Of a stretch of DNA of 64,000 nucleotides, positions 8,730-16,905 are shown in pieces. Position numbers and translations under genes: made by a program. A model generated the notes under the pieces. It saw only the letters and a program-made list of their open reading frames with translations, had not been told where the DNA came from and searched no databases. Where the stretch lies: contig NZ_BMDC01000001.1 in the NCBI RefSeq assembly GCF_014635585.1, positions 1,278,139-1,342,138 on the forward strand, in the 5' to 3' direction. The stretch is from Rothia aerolata (GTDB taxonomy: Bacteria > Actinomycetota > Actinomycetes > Actinomycetales > Micrococcaceae). The number at the start of each line of letters is the position of its first letter. The first letter of the stretch is position 1.

Positions 8730-9671
8730 ATGAGTAGAACATATAGGAAAATAGATGAAATCAGCAGCCTAATCCATCGGAAGAAAGACCTACTCAGCAG
8801 AGGTTTCTCTAGCAAGGCAATTCAGAAGAACGTCCGCACCGGCAGTGCAGTAAGGCTCCGGCAGGGTATCTACATCAATGCCCAAGAGATTGAGAATTTC
8901 TCACCCTGGGAACGCTATTCGGCAGACCTTTTCGCCTACCACCTTTGTGCATCCAATCTTGGCCACCCGCCGGTCTTCTCCCACCAGAGTGCGGCACTTC
9001 TTCACGGGCTCTGGCTCGTTGGAAAACCTCCCACCAAACAGCACGTGTACTCCCCCGGGTCATCTCGCGGAACGACTCAGGGGGTCTCAAAACACGCCAC
9101 CGGTACGCCGTTTCACCTGGAAATTCCGACCCTAGGAATCCAAGCGACCGATGTTTATCGAACCGTCTTAGACTGCACCAGGACTCTGCCCTTTCTCGAA
9201 GCACTACCGATTGCTGATTCAGCCCTTCACCTGCAAAAATGCCTGCCCGCAGAACTCTGCACCTACCTCTCAGACTTTCAAGGCACCCATTCAAAGAAGG
9301 TGCACAGAATTGCCCGAGCCATGAGCGCTAAGGCCGAATCGCCCGGCGAGTCCCTCACCAGGGCAGTTCTCATCAACATGGGCGTGAAATTCATAGAACA
9401 GTACCCCGTCTATGTCGGCTACCGCGGCTACAGGGTGGACTTCTATCTGCCGGATTACAACATCATCATCGAGTTCGACGGCGACATCAAATACTCCCAG
9501 TTCGGCAACCAGACCGATGTCGAGCAGAACGAACGCTACCGCGAGAAAGTCCTGCAAAATGCTGGCTTTCTGGTCTACCGCACCTCCTGGAATAAGGTGC
9601 TCTTCTCCCCTGCCCAGGTAGAGGCAGAAATTTGGAACCTCATCAAAAATGCTCCCCGCCGGATGGGCTGA
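8730..9671 (+). CDS. AbiEi-like winged-helix protein fused to DUF559 endonuclease fold
   Basis: A 313-residue protein. Residues about 1-80 form the AbiEi antitoxin-type helical/winged-helix start (KDLLSRGFSSKAIQKNVRTGSAVRLRQGIYI in two pieces). The C-terminal 100 residues match the Vsr-like DUF559 fold, with VDFYLPDYNIIIEFDGDIKY as the acidic active-site region and a later VYRTSWNKVL. No AbiEii toxin gene lies alongside, so this is an orphan. Such fusions are widespread in actinobacteria with unproven function. I prefer the ATG at 8730 within an AT-rich leader. The gene is bracketed by family-1 palindromes at 8612 and 9685. Confidence 0.78.
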   Translation: MSRTYRKIDEISSLIHRKKDLLSRGFSSKAIQKNVRTGSAVRLRQGIYINAQEIENFSPWERYSADLFAYHLCASNLGHPPVFSHQSAALLHGLWLVGKPPTKQHVYSPGSSRGTTQGVSKHATGTPFHLEIPTLGIQATDVYRTVLDCTRTLPFLEALPIADSALHLQKCLPAELCTYLSDFQGTHSKKVHRIARAMSAKAESPGESLTRAVLINMGVKFIEQYPVYVGYRGYRVDFYLPDYNIIIEFDGDIKYSQFGNQTDVEQNERYREKVLQNAGFLVYRTSWNKVLFSPAQVEAEIWNLIKNAPRRMG

Positions 9672-9684
9672 GGGGCAGATGAAA

Positions 9685-9746
9685 TTGACCGGCAACTGGC
9701 CCCGTACCCGGCCAAAGCGCCGTCATTGGGGCCACTTGCCGGTCAA
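9685..9746. repeat. dispersed palindromic repeat, family 1, copy 3
   Basis: Nearly identical to the copy at 6412-6472: TTGACCGGCAACTGGCCCC at one end, GGGGCCACTTGCCGGTCAA at the other, and the same CCCGGCCAAAGCGCCGTC core. It lies just after the AbiEi/DUF559 stop and could serve as its terminator. Confidence 0.8.
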
Positions 9747-9938
9747 ACGCGGGAGGCGGGCCAAAGCAACGCACGCACCCCACCTTCTCGTGAGGTAGGG
9801 CGCACTTGCCCAAGATAGTCCTGAAGGCTAAGGTAGGCGCCAAAAGTACCCACTAAGCTAGAGAAGTACCTACCCACCCCGCGATTTGTGAACGCCCGGT
9901 CGAAGAGCGAACAAGCGGCGTCCTGCCCACGGAGATTC

Positions 9939-12491
9939 ATGAATACCAGTCGAGAGACCGCACTCGCCCCCGCCACCCCCCTGGGCAGCGGCCTGCCCGA
10001 GCAGGCACATGAGCTAGCACAGCGGGGTCTTACCGGTGCCCAGGTGGAAGACAAGCAACGTCAGGGGTTAGTCAACCGGCAAGATAACTCGACTTCGCGC
10101 TCCACCGCCACCATTGTTCGCACCCACCTTTTTACGCTCTTCAATCTGGTGCTGGGCGCCTGCGGTGCCGTGGTGATTATGCTGGGCCGCTGGCTAGACC
10201 TTCTTTTTCTCTTGGCAGCGATTGCCAATATTGTGGTGGGCTTTGTTCAGGAGTTCTCCGCCAAGAAGAAGCTCGACCGCATTGCCCTGCTCAAACGGGA
10301 TCCGGTGCAGGTAATTCGTGACGGCGCGCGGCAGCAGGTGCCCATGGAGCAGCTGGTTGAGGGGGACGTGGTGGTGCTGAGCCGCGGCGATCAGGTTCCC
10401 GCTGATGCCACCGTGCTGACGTCCGAGGGTCTAGACCTCGATGAGTCCATGCTCACCGGCGAGAACGATCCCGTGGCGAAGATGCCCGGCGACCGTGTGC
10501 TTTCGGCCAGCGCGGTGGTGGGCGGTAGTGGCCGGGTGCAGCTGACCGCCGTGGGCGCGAAGTCCCACGCAGCAAAGCTCTCTCGCGAGGCGAAGAAGTT
10601 CTCGACCATCCATTCTGAGTTGCGCGCCGCCATGGAGCGGGTGGTTCGCTGGATTACCTGGGCCCTTATTCCAATTATTGCCATTGTGCTCAACGGCCAG
10701 ATGGTTGCCGCGGGTGGCTGGGGCCCCGCCCTTGAGTCGGGCGCCTGGCAGGATGCGCTGATTGTTGCTGTCTCTTCCATCGCCTCCATGATTCCTCAGG
10801 GCCTGGCACTGATGACCACCATTTCTTTTGCCACCGCCGCGGTGAAGCTCGCCCAGCACGAGGTTCTGATTCAGGAGCAGCCCGCCGTTGAGGTGCTCGC
10901 CCGCGTTGACGTGGTCTGCTTTGATAAGACCGGCACCCTCACCGAGGGTGGGGTGCGGTTTAGTCAGCTTCTGCCGCTGGTAGATGAGGACGACGCCGCT
11001 GCGGCAGGCACCAGCCGGGCGGCAGGTAGCCCGGCGGCGTCCTTTCAGGCAAGCCCTCAGGCGCAGGCTGCACTTGCCTGGTTTGGCGCTGATGAGAACG
11101 CCAACCCCACCGCGGCAGCCCTGGCGGCGGGCTTTGAGAACCCGCCGGCGGATGGTCCCACCGGCACCATTGCCTTCAACTCGGCCGCCCGTTTTTCAGC
11201 CGTGGAGTTTGCCGACTCGGGCGCCTGGATTCTGGGAGCTCCCGAGGTTCTTCTGGCAGCAGGCTCCCGCGAGCGCCACCGCGCCGGTGAGCTGGCTGCG
11301 CGGGGCTTGCGCACCATGGTGCTGGCGGCGGCTGAAGAGCTGAACCGCGATGAAAAGGGGCAGGTACTTTCTTCCCTGCCCAAGGGGCTTTCCCCGCTTT
11401 TCTTTGTGATTTTCAAGGAGCAGGTGCGCACCGAAGCTCCCGAGACCCTGGCCTACTTCCGCGAGCAGGGTATTGAGCTGAAGGTGATCTCCGGCGATAA
11501 TCCGCGTACGGTAGCGGCGGCAGCAACCCAGGCAGGCATGATAGCGCCGGGCTCGGCTGAGGTTCAGGCGGTCGATATGTCTGAGCTTCCTGACGACGGC
11601 CCGGCACTCGAGCAGGCAGTGGCCAGCCACAGCGTGTTTGGCCGGGTCAACCCGCAGCAGAAGAAAAACATGGTCTTAGCACTTCAGAAGCAGGGGCGCA
11701 CGGTAGCCATGACCGGCGACGGTATTAACGATGCCTTGGCCCTCAAACACGCCGACCTCGGTATCGCTATGGGCAATGCGGCACCGGCCACCAAGGCGGT
11801 TTCCCGCCTGGTTTTGCTGGACGGTCGCTTTGACCGGCTACCTTCTGTTCTGGCCGAGGGACGCAAGATTATTGCCAATATCGAGAAGGTCACCCACCTC
11901 TTCCTCACCAAAACCAGCTTTGCCATTCTGCTGGGTGTGGTGCTGGGAATCCTCTGCTGGCAGTTCCCCTTCCTACCGCGCCAGTACTCCACCGCCGACC
12001 TGCTGATTGTCGGCGGCCCCGCCTTCTTCATTACGCTCTTTCCCAATACCCGCAAGTACGTGCCGGGCTTCCTCAACCGAGCCCTGCACTACGCGATTCC
12101 AGCCGCTCTCATTATCGTGGCCATGCTGGTGGCGGTGAACTTTATTGGTCGTTCCCAGGGGGTCGGAACCCGCGAGCTAGAGACAGCCTCCTTTATCACC
12201 CTGGTGATCATGGGGGTCTACAACATCACCACGGCAATTCGCCCCCTGCGCCCCTACCGCCTGGCGCTGGTGGCCGCCATGTACGCGGGTATGGCCCTGG
12301 CCCTCTTTGTTCCACTGCTTGCCACCTACCACCAATTTGCGCTTCCCAGCGGTTCTCTAGGCAGCTGGGCTCTGGGACTGGGTCTCATCGGCGTGGTGCT
12401 GATCGAGCTCAATCTGCAGCTGCACAGGCGCTGGTTAGCGCGCAAGCACCCAAATGCCGTGGCGGCAGAGAGGGCGAGTTTGCAGGCATAG
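9939..12491 (+). CDS. P-type cation ATPase, CtpE-like (calcium?)
   Basis: An 850-residue P-type ATPase. It has an actuator motif LTGEND, phosphorylation motif CFDKTGTLTEG, the hinge GDGINDALALKHADLGIAMG and about ten membrane segments, four of them near the C-terminus. The opening HLFTLFNLVLGACG followed by FVQEFSAKKKLDRIALLK and the absence of heavy-metal Cys motifs match the actinobacterial CtpE branch, linked to calcium uptake in mycobacteria. The start at 9939 has GGAG five bases upstream; an earlier start adds 17 residues. Specificity is inferred from family only. Confidence 0.83.
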   Translation: MNTSRETALAPATPLGSGLPEQAHELAQRGLTGAQVEDKQRQGLVNRQDNSTSRSTATIVRTHLFTLFNLVLGACGAVVIMLGRWLDLLFLLAAIANIVVGFVQEFSAKKKLDRIALLKRDPVQVIRDGARQQVPMEQLVEGDVVVLSRGDQVPADATVLTSEGLDLDESMLTGENDPVAKMPGDRVLSASAVVGGSGRVQLTAVGAKSHAAKLSREAKKFSTIHSELRAAMERVVRWITWALIPIIAIVLNGQMVAAGGWGPALESGAWQDALIVAVSSIASMIPQGLALMTTISFATAAVKLAQHEVLIQEQPAVEVLARVDVVCFDKTGTLTEGGVRFSQLLPLVDEDDAAAAGTSRAAGSPAASFQASPQAQAALAWFGADENANPTAAALAAGFENPPADGPTGTIAFNSAARFSAVEFADSGAWILGAPEVLLAAGSRERHRAGELAARGLRTMVLAAAEELNRDEKGQVLSSLPKGLSPLFFVIFKEQVRTEAPETLAYFREQGIELKVISGDNPRTVAAAATQAGMIAPGSAEVQAVDMSELPDDGPALEQAVASHSVFGRVNPQQKKNMVLALQKQGRTVAMTGDGINDALALKHADLGIAMGNAAPATKAVSRLVLLDGRFDRLPSVLAEGRKIIANIEKVTHLFLTKTSFAILLGVVLGILCWQFPFLPRQYSTADLLIVGGPAFFITLFPNTRKYVPGFLNRALHYAIPAALIIVAMLVAVNFIGRSQGVGTRELETASFITLVIMGVYNITTAIRPLRPYRLALVAAMYAGMALALFVPLLATYHQFALPSGSLGSWALGLGLIGVVLIELNLQLHRRWLARKHPNAVAAERASLQA

Positions 12492-12603
12492 CGGGCGAGC
12501 GCCGTCGTGCCAGATAAGCACGAGCAGGGGAGCAAGCGGGAGGCGGCGGGAGTCAACTGGCTGGGATGAAACGCCGCGAGTGCGAGCGTGGGGCACGCGC
12601 GCC

Positions 12604-12675
12604 GTCGTGAACTGACCCTCTCGCAGGCTCGCTAGCGCTCGCATGCGATTCACGCCAGCCCCAGCCAGTTCACGA
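12604..12675. repeat. dispersed palindromic repeat, family 2, copy 1
   Basis: Outer arms GTCGTGAACTG and CAGTTCACGAC flank a conserved interior beginning ACCCTCTCGCAGGCTCGCT and ending GCGATTCACGCCAGCCCC. The interior is nearly the same at 15280-15381 and close at 53157-53255, while the outer arms differ between copies. It is intergenic. Confidence 0.8.
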
Positions 12676-12805
12676 CACGCGCCCGTGCCCCACGCCAATG
12701 CAAGCATGCTGTCTAAAAATCCCTTATAACCAAATGTTGCAAGCATGTTACAAAGGGAGTAATGTATAGCGCGAACGGCGCGAAAGCGCCCTAGAAAACC
12801 AAACA

Positions 12806-12834
12806 GGATTGTTACTGGTTAAGCAGGCAAGACC
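12806..12834 (+). promoter_or_regulatory. ribonucleic antiterminator (RAT), BglG/LicT type
   Basis: The sequence contains GGATTGTTACTG followed by GCAGGCAAGACC, the two conserved halves of the hairpin bound by BglG/LicT antiterminator proteins. It lies about 180 bases upstream of the PTS gene. Its 3' end runs into GACCTGGGTTGCACC, which can pair with GGTTGCACCCCGGGTC at 12952-12967, just before a T-run. When the regulator is unphosphorylated the RAT forms and transcription reads through. No bglG-like gene is in the window. Confidence 0.82.
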
Positions 12835-12951
12835 TGGGTTGCACCACCTTGAAAGCCCACCGGTGAAAGCCGGGAAGCAGAAAGTTCAAGGTACCCGTAC
12901 ACCCTCTCAGGGGTGGAGCATAAGAGCGGAGCTCTATGCAGAATCGGGCAC

Positions 12952-12974
12952 GGTTGCACCCCGGGTCTTTTTTG
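12952..12974 (+). terminator. leader terminator upstream of the PTS gene
   Basis: A GC-rich 3' strand ending CCCCGGGTC followed by TTTTTTG. The best partner for a stem is the segment overlapping the antiterminator hairpin at 12831-12845. The loop would be over 100 bases, so an alternative local stem is possible. Confidence 0.5.
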
Positions 12975-13012
12975 TTTCCCAAAAAACAGTCACACACCAT
13001 GAATGGAACGCT

Positions 13013-15199
13013 ATGAGCAACAAAGACATGGGTGAGAGCATCCTCGAGGGCCTGGGCGGCCCCGATAACATCTCCCACTTCACCCACTGCGCAACGCGCC
13101 TGCGTGTTACCCCGAAGTCCCGCGGCGCAATCGATCAGGAACTGATCGAAAAGACCCCCGGCGTGCTCTCCGTCATCGAGCAGTCTGGCCAGACCCAGGT
13201 TGTTCTCGGTGACAAGGTTGAGTCCGTCTACAACGAAATGCTGAAACTGCCCGGCATGAACAAGGTCGGCGAGGGTGATTCCTCCGCCAAGACCGCCGAC
13301 GGCGACGAAAAGAAGGCGGGCGTGATCACCCGCATGTTCGACGTCCTCTCGGACTCCTTCCGCCCCGTACTCTGGGCGCTGCTGGGCTCCTCCATGATCC
13401 TGACCCTGATCGTTCTGCTCCAGCAGCTCGGCTACTTTGGTCACTACACCAACTTCGCCGGCGAATCTGTGGTCAAGGACTTGGTGAACGGCCCCAAGCT
13501 CGGCGACGACGCCCTCAACGGAGAGATGCTCAACGCTTGGCGCCAGGAATTCACCTTCTGGTTCCTGCTGCTGGCAGCTGCACTGTCGGTGCTGAACTTC
13601 ATGCCCATTATGATTGGTGCAACCGCTGCAAAGCGTCTGGGCGCTAACATGTGGGTTGGTGCTGCAATCCCCGCAGCTCTGATGACCGACGCTTTCCGCG
13701 GTCTCTCTGAGATTCTGCCCGAAGGCGCAACCCACCTGACCCTCTTCTCCATCGGTGGCTGGGACGTTCCCCTCTACCTCTTCTCCTACACCGGCCAGAT
13801 CTTCCCCCCGCTGTTTGCGGTAGCCCTGCTGGCTCCCCTGGAACGCCTGCTCAAGAAGATTATTCCCACCATGCTGCACATGGTCTTCGTGCCCATGATC
13901 TCCATTATGATTATGGTTCCGCTGACCGCTCTGGTGATTGGCCCCTTCGGTATTCTGCTGGGCCAGGGTATCTCTAACGCCTTCGAGTGGCTCAACGGCG
14001 TAGCTCCCTGGCTGGTGGGTGCTGTGATCGCAGGTGCCTACCTCTTCATGGTTCCCCTGGGTCTGCACTGGCCCCTGAACGCCGTGATGATCAACAACCT
14101 GCAGACCGACGGCTTCGACTTCATCCAGTCCCCCATGGGCGCGTTCAACTTCGCAGTCTTCGGTGCTGTTACCGCCGTTGCTATCCGTGCTGGTAAGAAC
14201 AAGGAACTGCGCCAGACCGCTTTCGGTGCTTCACTCTCCGGTCTGCTCGGCGGTATCTCCGAGCCCTCCTTCTACGGTGTGGTTCTGCGCTTCAAGCGCG
14301 TTATCCCGCTGATTCTGGTTCCCGCAGTGATCGGTGGTGCGCTGATTTCAACCCTGGGCGTTAAGTCCTACGCCTTCGCCTTCACCTCCCTGCTCTCCAT
14401 TCCCGCTATGCAACCCTCCCTGCTCTACGCACTGGGCCTGGCAGTAGCATTCTTCGGTGCTATGGCTGGCGTGCTGATCTTCGGCTACGACAAGAAGTCC
14501 TCCAAGAAGGCTGTTGACGAAGCCAAGAACGAAGAAGAGGTTGAGGCCGGCGTAGTAGACCGCAAGCCTGCAACCGTGGGTGCCACCGCAGGAAACTCCG
14601 CTACCACCGATGCATCTTCGGTGGTAGCCGGTAGCCCCGCAGCCCCCGCCGCAGCGGGCGGAGCAGCAGCCGGTGCCGGTGCTGCCGCAGCGGCGTCGTC
14701 CTCAGAACAGGGCGAGAGCAACCTGCCCTGGGCAAGCGAGTCCGCTGAACTCGTTATCCCCTCTCCCCTTGAGGGCCAGGCAATTGCGCTCTCCGATGTT
14801 CCCGACCCCATCTTTGCCGGCGCCAAGCTGGGCAAGGGCGCGGGCATCGAGCCCACCGGCGACACCGTGTTCGCTCCGATGGCGGGCAAGGTTATTGCTA
14901 CTCCTTCATCCGGCCACGCTGTGGGTCTGAAGCTGGAGAACGGCGTTGAACTGCTCATTCACGTGGGTATTGACACCGTGAACCTCGCCGGCGAGGGCTT
15001 CGACGTGAAGGTCACCAAGGGCCAGACCGTTGAAGCAGGTCAGGCACTGCTGACCTTCGACCGCGCGGTCATCGAGAAGGCAGGCTACCCCCTGACCACC
15101 CCCGTGCTGGTGACCAACACCGTCAAGTTCGCCGACGTTGAGGGCGAAACCGGCCCCGTTGTTCCCGGCGACAACCTGCTGAAGATTACCCAGAAGTAA
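13013..15199 (+). CDS. PTS beta-glucoside-type transporter, EIIBCA
   Basis: A 728-residue sugar permease that imports and phosphorylates its sugar. Domain order is EIIB (residues 5-85, phospho-cysteine at C26 in THCATRLRV), a ten-helix EIIC (about 105-470), an Ala/Pro-rich linker (about 525-570) and EIIA (about 580-728, with FAPMAGKVIATPSSGHAVGL and the phospho-histidine in LLIHVGIDTV). The order matches BglF/BglP and related aryl-glucoside, sucrose and trehalose permeases. The start at 13013 lies after the leader terminator. Control by a BglG-type antiterminator favours a beta-glucoside substrate, but no glucosidase gene is adjacent. Confidence 0.9.
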   Translation: MSNKDMGESILEGLGGPDNISHFTHCATRLRVTPKSRGAIDQELIEKTPGVLSVIEQSGQTQVVLGDKVESVYNEMLKLPGMNKVGEGDSSAKTADGDEKKAGVITRMFDVLSDSFRPVLWALLGSSMILTLIVLLQQLGYFGHYTNFAGESVVKDLVNGPKLGDDALNGEMLNAWRQEFTFWFLLLAAALSVLNFMPIMIGATAAKRLGANMWVGAAIPAALMTDAFRGLSEILPEGATHLTLFSIGGWDVPLYLFSYTGQIFPPLFAVALLAPLERLLKKIIPTMLHMVFVPMISIMIMVPLTALVIGPFGILLGQGISNAFEWLNGVAPWLVGAVIAGAYLFMVPLGLHWPLNAVMINNLQTDGFDFIQSPMGAFNFAVFGAVTAVAIRAGKNKELRQTAFGASLSGLLGGISEPSFYGVVLRFKRVIPLILVPAVIGGALISTLGVKSYAFAFTSLLSIPAMQPSLLYALGLAVAFFGAMAGVLIFGYDKKSSKKAVDEAKNEEEVEAGVVDRKPATVGATAGNSATTDASSVVAGSPAAPAAAGGAAAGAGAAAAASSSEQGESNLPWASESAELVIPSPLEGQAIALSDVPDPIFAGAKLGKGAGIEPTGDTVFAPMAGKVIATPSSGHAVGLKLENGVELLIHVGIDTVNLAGEGFDVKVTKGQTVEAGQALLTFDRAVIEKAGYPLTTPVLVTNTVKFADVEGETGPVVPGDNLLKITQK

Positions 15200-15214
15200 T
15201 TTTCCCGGTTACTG

Positions 15215-15251
15215 AAAGCCCCGCCCCTCGGTTGTGAGGGGCGGGGCTTTT
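15215..15251 (+). terminator. rho-independent terminator after the PTS gene
   Basis: Perfect hairpin AAAGCCCCGCCCCTC-GGTTGT-GAGGGGCGGGGCTTTT, 15 bases past the PTS stop. Runs of A and T on both sides would let it act in both directions. Confidence 0.92.
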
Positions 15252-15279
15252 ATCTGCAATCGCAAGGACAGCGCGGGTA

Positions 15280-15381
15280 GAGACGAGTGCGCCTCGCCGA
15301 CTGACCCTCTCGCAGGCTCACTGGCGCTCGCTTGCGATTCACGCCAGCCCCAGCCAGTCGGCTTGCGGCGCACTCGTCTCT
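15280..15381. repeat. dispersed palindromic repeat, family 2, copy 2
   Basis: Outer arms AGAGACGAGTGCGCC and GGCGCACTCGTCTCT enclose the family-2 interior (ACTGACCCTCTCGCAGGCTC and GCGATTCACGCCAGCCCC). It lies between the PTS terminator and the 3' end of the first acetyltransferase. Confidence 0.8.
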
Positions 15382-15393
15382 CCCAAGCTCCCC

Positions 15394-15906
15394 TTAGCGT
15401 TCCAGCACCAGGTTCATGTGGACATGCTCGATGCCGGCCTCTATGTAGGGCTCTCCCTCAGTGACAAAACCGGCCTTACCGTAAAGGCTGTTTTCGAGGT
15501 ACTGCTGGGCTGAGATTTCGATTCGTTCTGCATCGGTGTTGTCTCGAATCCACTCGATCGCCTCGGCAACAATGCGGCGGCCCAGACCGGTACCACGTGC
15601 TTCATCAAGCACAGCTACCCGGCCAATAGTCCAGGCACCGGGAGTAATCTCGTGGGATTCATCGGCGTATTTTCCAAGGTCGTACATGCGCAGGTAGGCG
15701 GTAACTTTCCCCTCTTTATTCTGGGTGAAGAGGTGAAAGCAGACCAGGTCGGTATCATCGACCTCCTGGTCGGTAATCTTCTGACCCACGGTAAAAACTA
15801 GGCCGCGGGTTACATAGATGGCGTGGAGCTCGCGGGTGGTGAGTTCATCGAAGGTCTTAATGTGAATCTGAGGCTGGGCATTCTCGGTCTGTGCTGCTTT
15901 GGTCAT
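15394..15906 (-). CDS. GNAT acetyltransferase, ElaA-like, paralogue 1
   Basis: A 170-residue acetyltransferase. FDELTTRELHAIYVTRGLVF at the start, the acetyl-CoA loop VAVLDEARGTGLGRR and the end ISAQQYLENSLYGKAGFVTEG match the ElaA group, for which the substrate is unknown. It closely resembles the gene at 16118-16597, indicating duplication. I chose the ATG at 15906; a GTG three codons earlier is possible. Neither start has a clear ribosome site. Confidence 0.82.
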   Translation of the reverse strand: MTKAAQTENAQPQIHIKTFDELTTRELHAIYVTRGLVFTVGQKITDQEVDDTDLVCFHLFTQNKEGKVTAYLRMYDLGKYADESHEITPGAWTIGRVAVLDEARGTGLGRRIVAEAIEWIRDNTDAERIEISAQQYLENSLYGKAGFVTEGEPYIEAGIEHVHMNLVLER

Positions 15907-15956
15907 GGGTACCACGGTAGCACCGAGTCAGAGGCTTGATAGGTACCAGCTCGAAC

Positions 15957-16003
15957 GGTGGATTTTAGGCTTAAAATTGCGAGATTTAAGCCTAAAATCC
16001 ACC
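15957..16003. terminator. perfect 19-bp inverted repeat
   Basis: Arms GGTGGATTTTAGGCTTAAA and TTTAAGCCTAAAATCCACC are perfectly complementary with a 9-base loop. Its place upstream of an acetyltransferase start and downstream of a decayed copy of its neighbour suggests a terminator or a mobile-repeat remnant. I cannot decide between these. Confidence 0.5.
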
Positions 16004-16019
16004 ATTCGCGAGTTCGTTT

Positions 16020-16055
16020 TTACCGTTCGATTTTCTTAATCATGCGAACGTGGGG
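16020..16055 (-). pseudogene. 3' remnant of a third ElaA-like gene
   Basis: Reads PHVRMIKKIER then a stop, identical at protein level to the last eleven residues of the intact paralogue ending at 16118. DNA upstream of it on the minus strand is not coding for the family. It is the tail of a lost duplicate. Confidence 0.75.
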
Positions 16056-16117
16056 ATGGAGCGCCCGAGAGCGAGCGCGCGAGCTCACAAGAGGGCGCGG
16101 AATGGAATGCCCCACTC

Positions 16118-16597
16118 TTAGCGTTCGATTTTCTTGATCATGCGGACGTGGGGCATTCCCGCCTCATCATACTCATCGCTGATTTGCTTAAAGCCGGCAC
16201 TCTTGTAGTAGGTATCTTTGAGGTAGGCCTGGGCAGAGATGTCTACGTAGGCGGCGTCGGTTTCATTTTTGATGTAGTCAAGAGCCTCTTCGAGAAGACG
16301 ACGACCTAGGCCGGTTCCACGGGTCTCTTCGAGAACAGAGACTCGGGAGAGAGTCCAGGAGTCGGGTACGGGCCCATACTTGGTGCCCTGAATATTCTCG
16401 TGGATGTCCATCAGCCGCATGTAGGCGAGAATCCGCCCGTCGTCGTCCTCGTGCATGAGGTGGATTGCTTCGCGGTCGGCAAGGTCGGGGTCGGGGTCTC
16501 CGAAGCCCAGGCCGATAGCGAATACCTTGGCGCGAATAATGTAGATGGCGTTGAGCTCTTCGAGGGTGAGCTCATTGAAGTGTTTTGCTACAAACAT
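16118..16597 (-). CDS. GNAT acetyltransferase, ElaA-like, paralogue 2
   Basis: A 159-residue acetyltransferase with the ElaA pattern: FNELTLEELNAIYIIRAKVF, DSWTLSRVSVLEETRGTGLG (CoA loop), ISAQAYLKDTYYKSAGF and the ending MPHVRMIKKIER. It is a tandem paralogue of the gene at 15394-15906, and a third copy survives only as its tail between them. Target unknown. Confidence 0.85.
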   Translation of the reverse strand: MFVAKHFNELTLEELNAIYIIRAKVFAIGLGFGDPDPDLADREAIHLMHEDDDGRILAYMRLMDIHENIQGTKYGPVPDSWTLSRVSVLEETRGTGLGRRLLEEALDYIKNETDAAYVDISAQAYLKDTYYKSAGFKQISDEYDEAGMPHVRMIKKIER

Positions 16598-16699
16598 AGG
16601 TGCCCTACCCTAGCAAGTCCCGCCCCGGCATGGCAGGTTTGAAGCGGGGTTTGGGAGGGACTTCACATGCCTCTGAGCAGGGTCTACTTCTAGGCTTTA

Positions 16700-16757
16700 G
16701 TACACATTCAGCGCGCCAGTACACATCTAGACATGTACTGGCGCGCTGAATGTGTAC
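16700..16757. repeat. perfect 24-bp inverted repeat
   Basis: Two 24-base arms, starting GTACACATTCAGCGCGCCAG on the left, are perfectly complementary around a 10-base loop. Further inverted GC-rich segments (CGAGTGGCCGC, CGAGCGGCCGC) follow to 16895, before the sdhB stop. There is no T-run, so a simple terminator is unlikely. The 308 bases from 16598 to 16905 hold no gene. Confidence 0.7.
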
Positions 16758-16905
16758 CAACCGGTTTGGTGCGGGAATTCAGGTGTACCAAACAAGCCAG
16801 CTTCCGTCCAGCCCACCGAGTGGCCGCAAAAAACGCCGAGCGGCCGCGAATACCCCGGCCACTCGGCGTCATCGCGGCCGCTCGGCAAAGCCCAGACAGC
16901 AAAAA

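Noticed and set aside
12812..14068. 418-codon minus-strand frame over the PTS gene
   Set aside because: Shadow of the EIIBC coding region; it also crosses the antiterminator leader.
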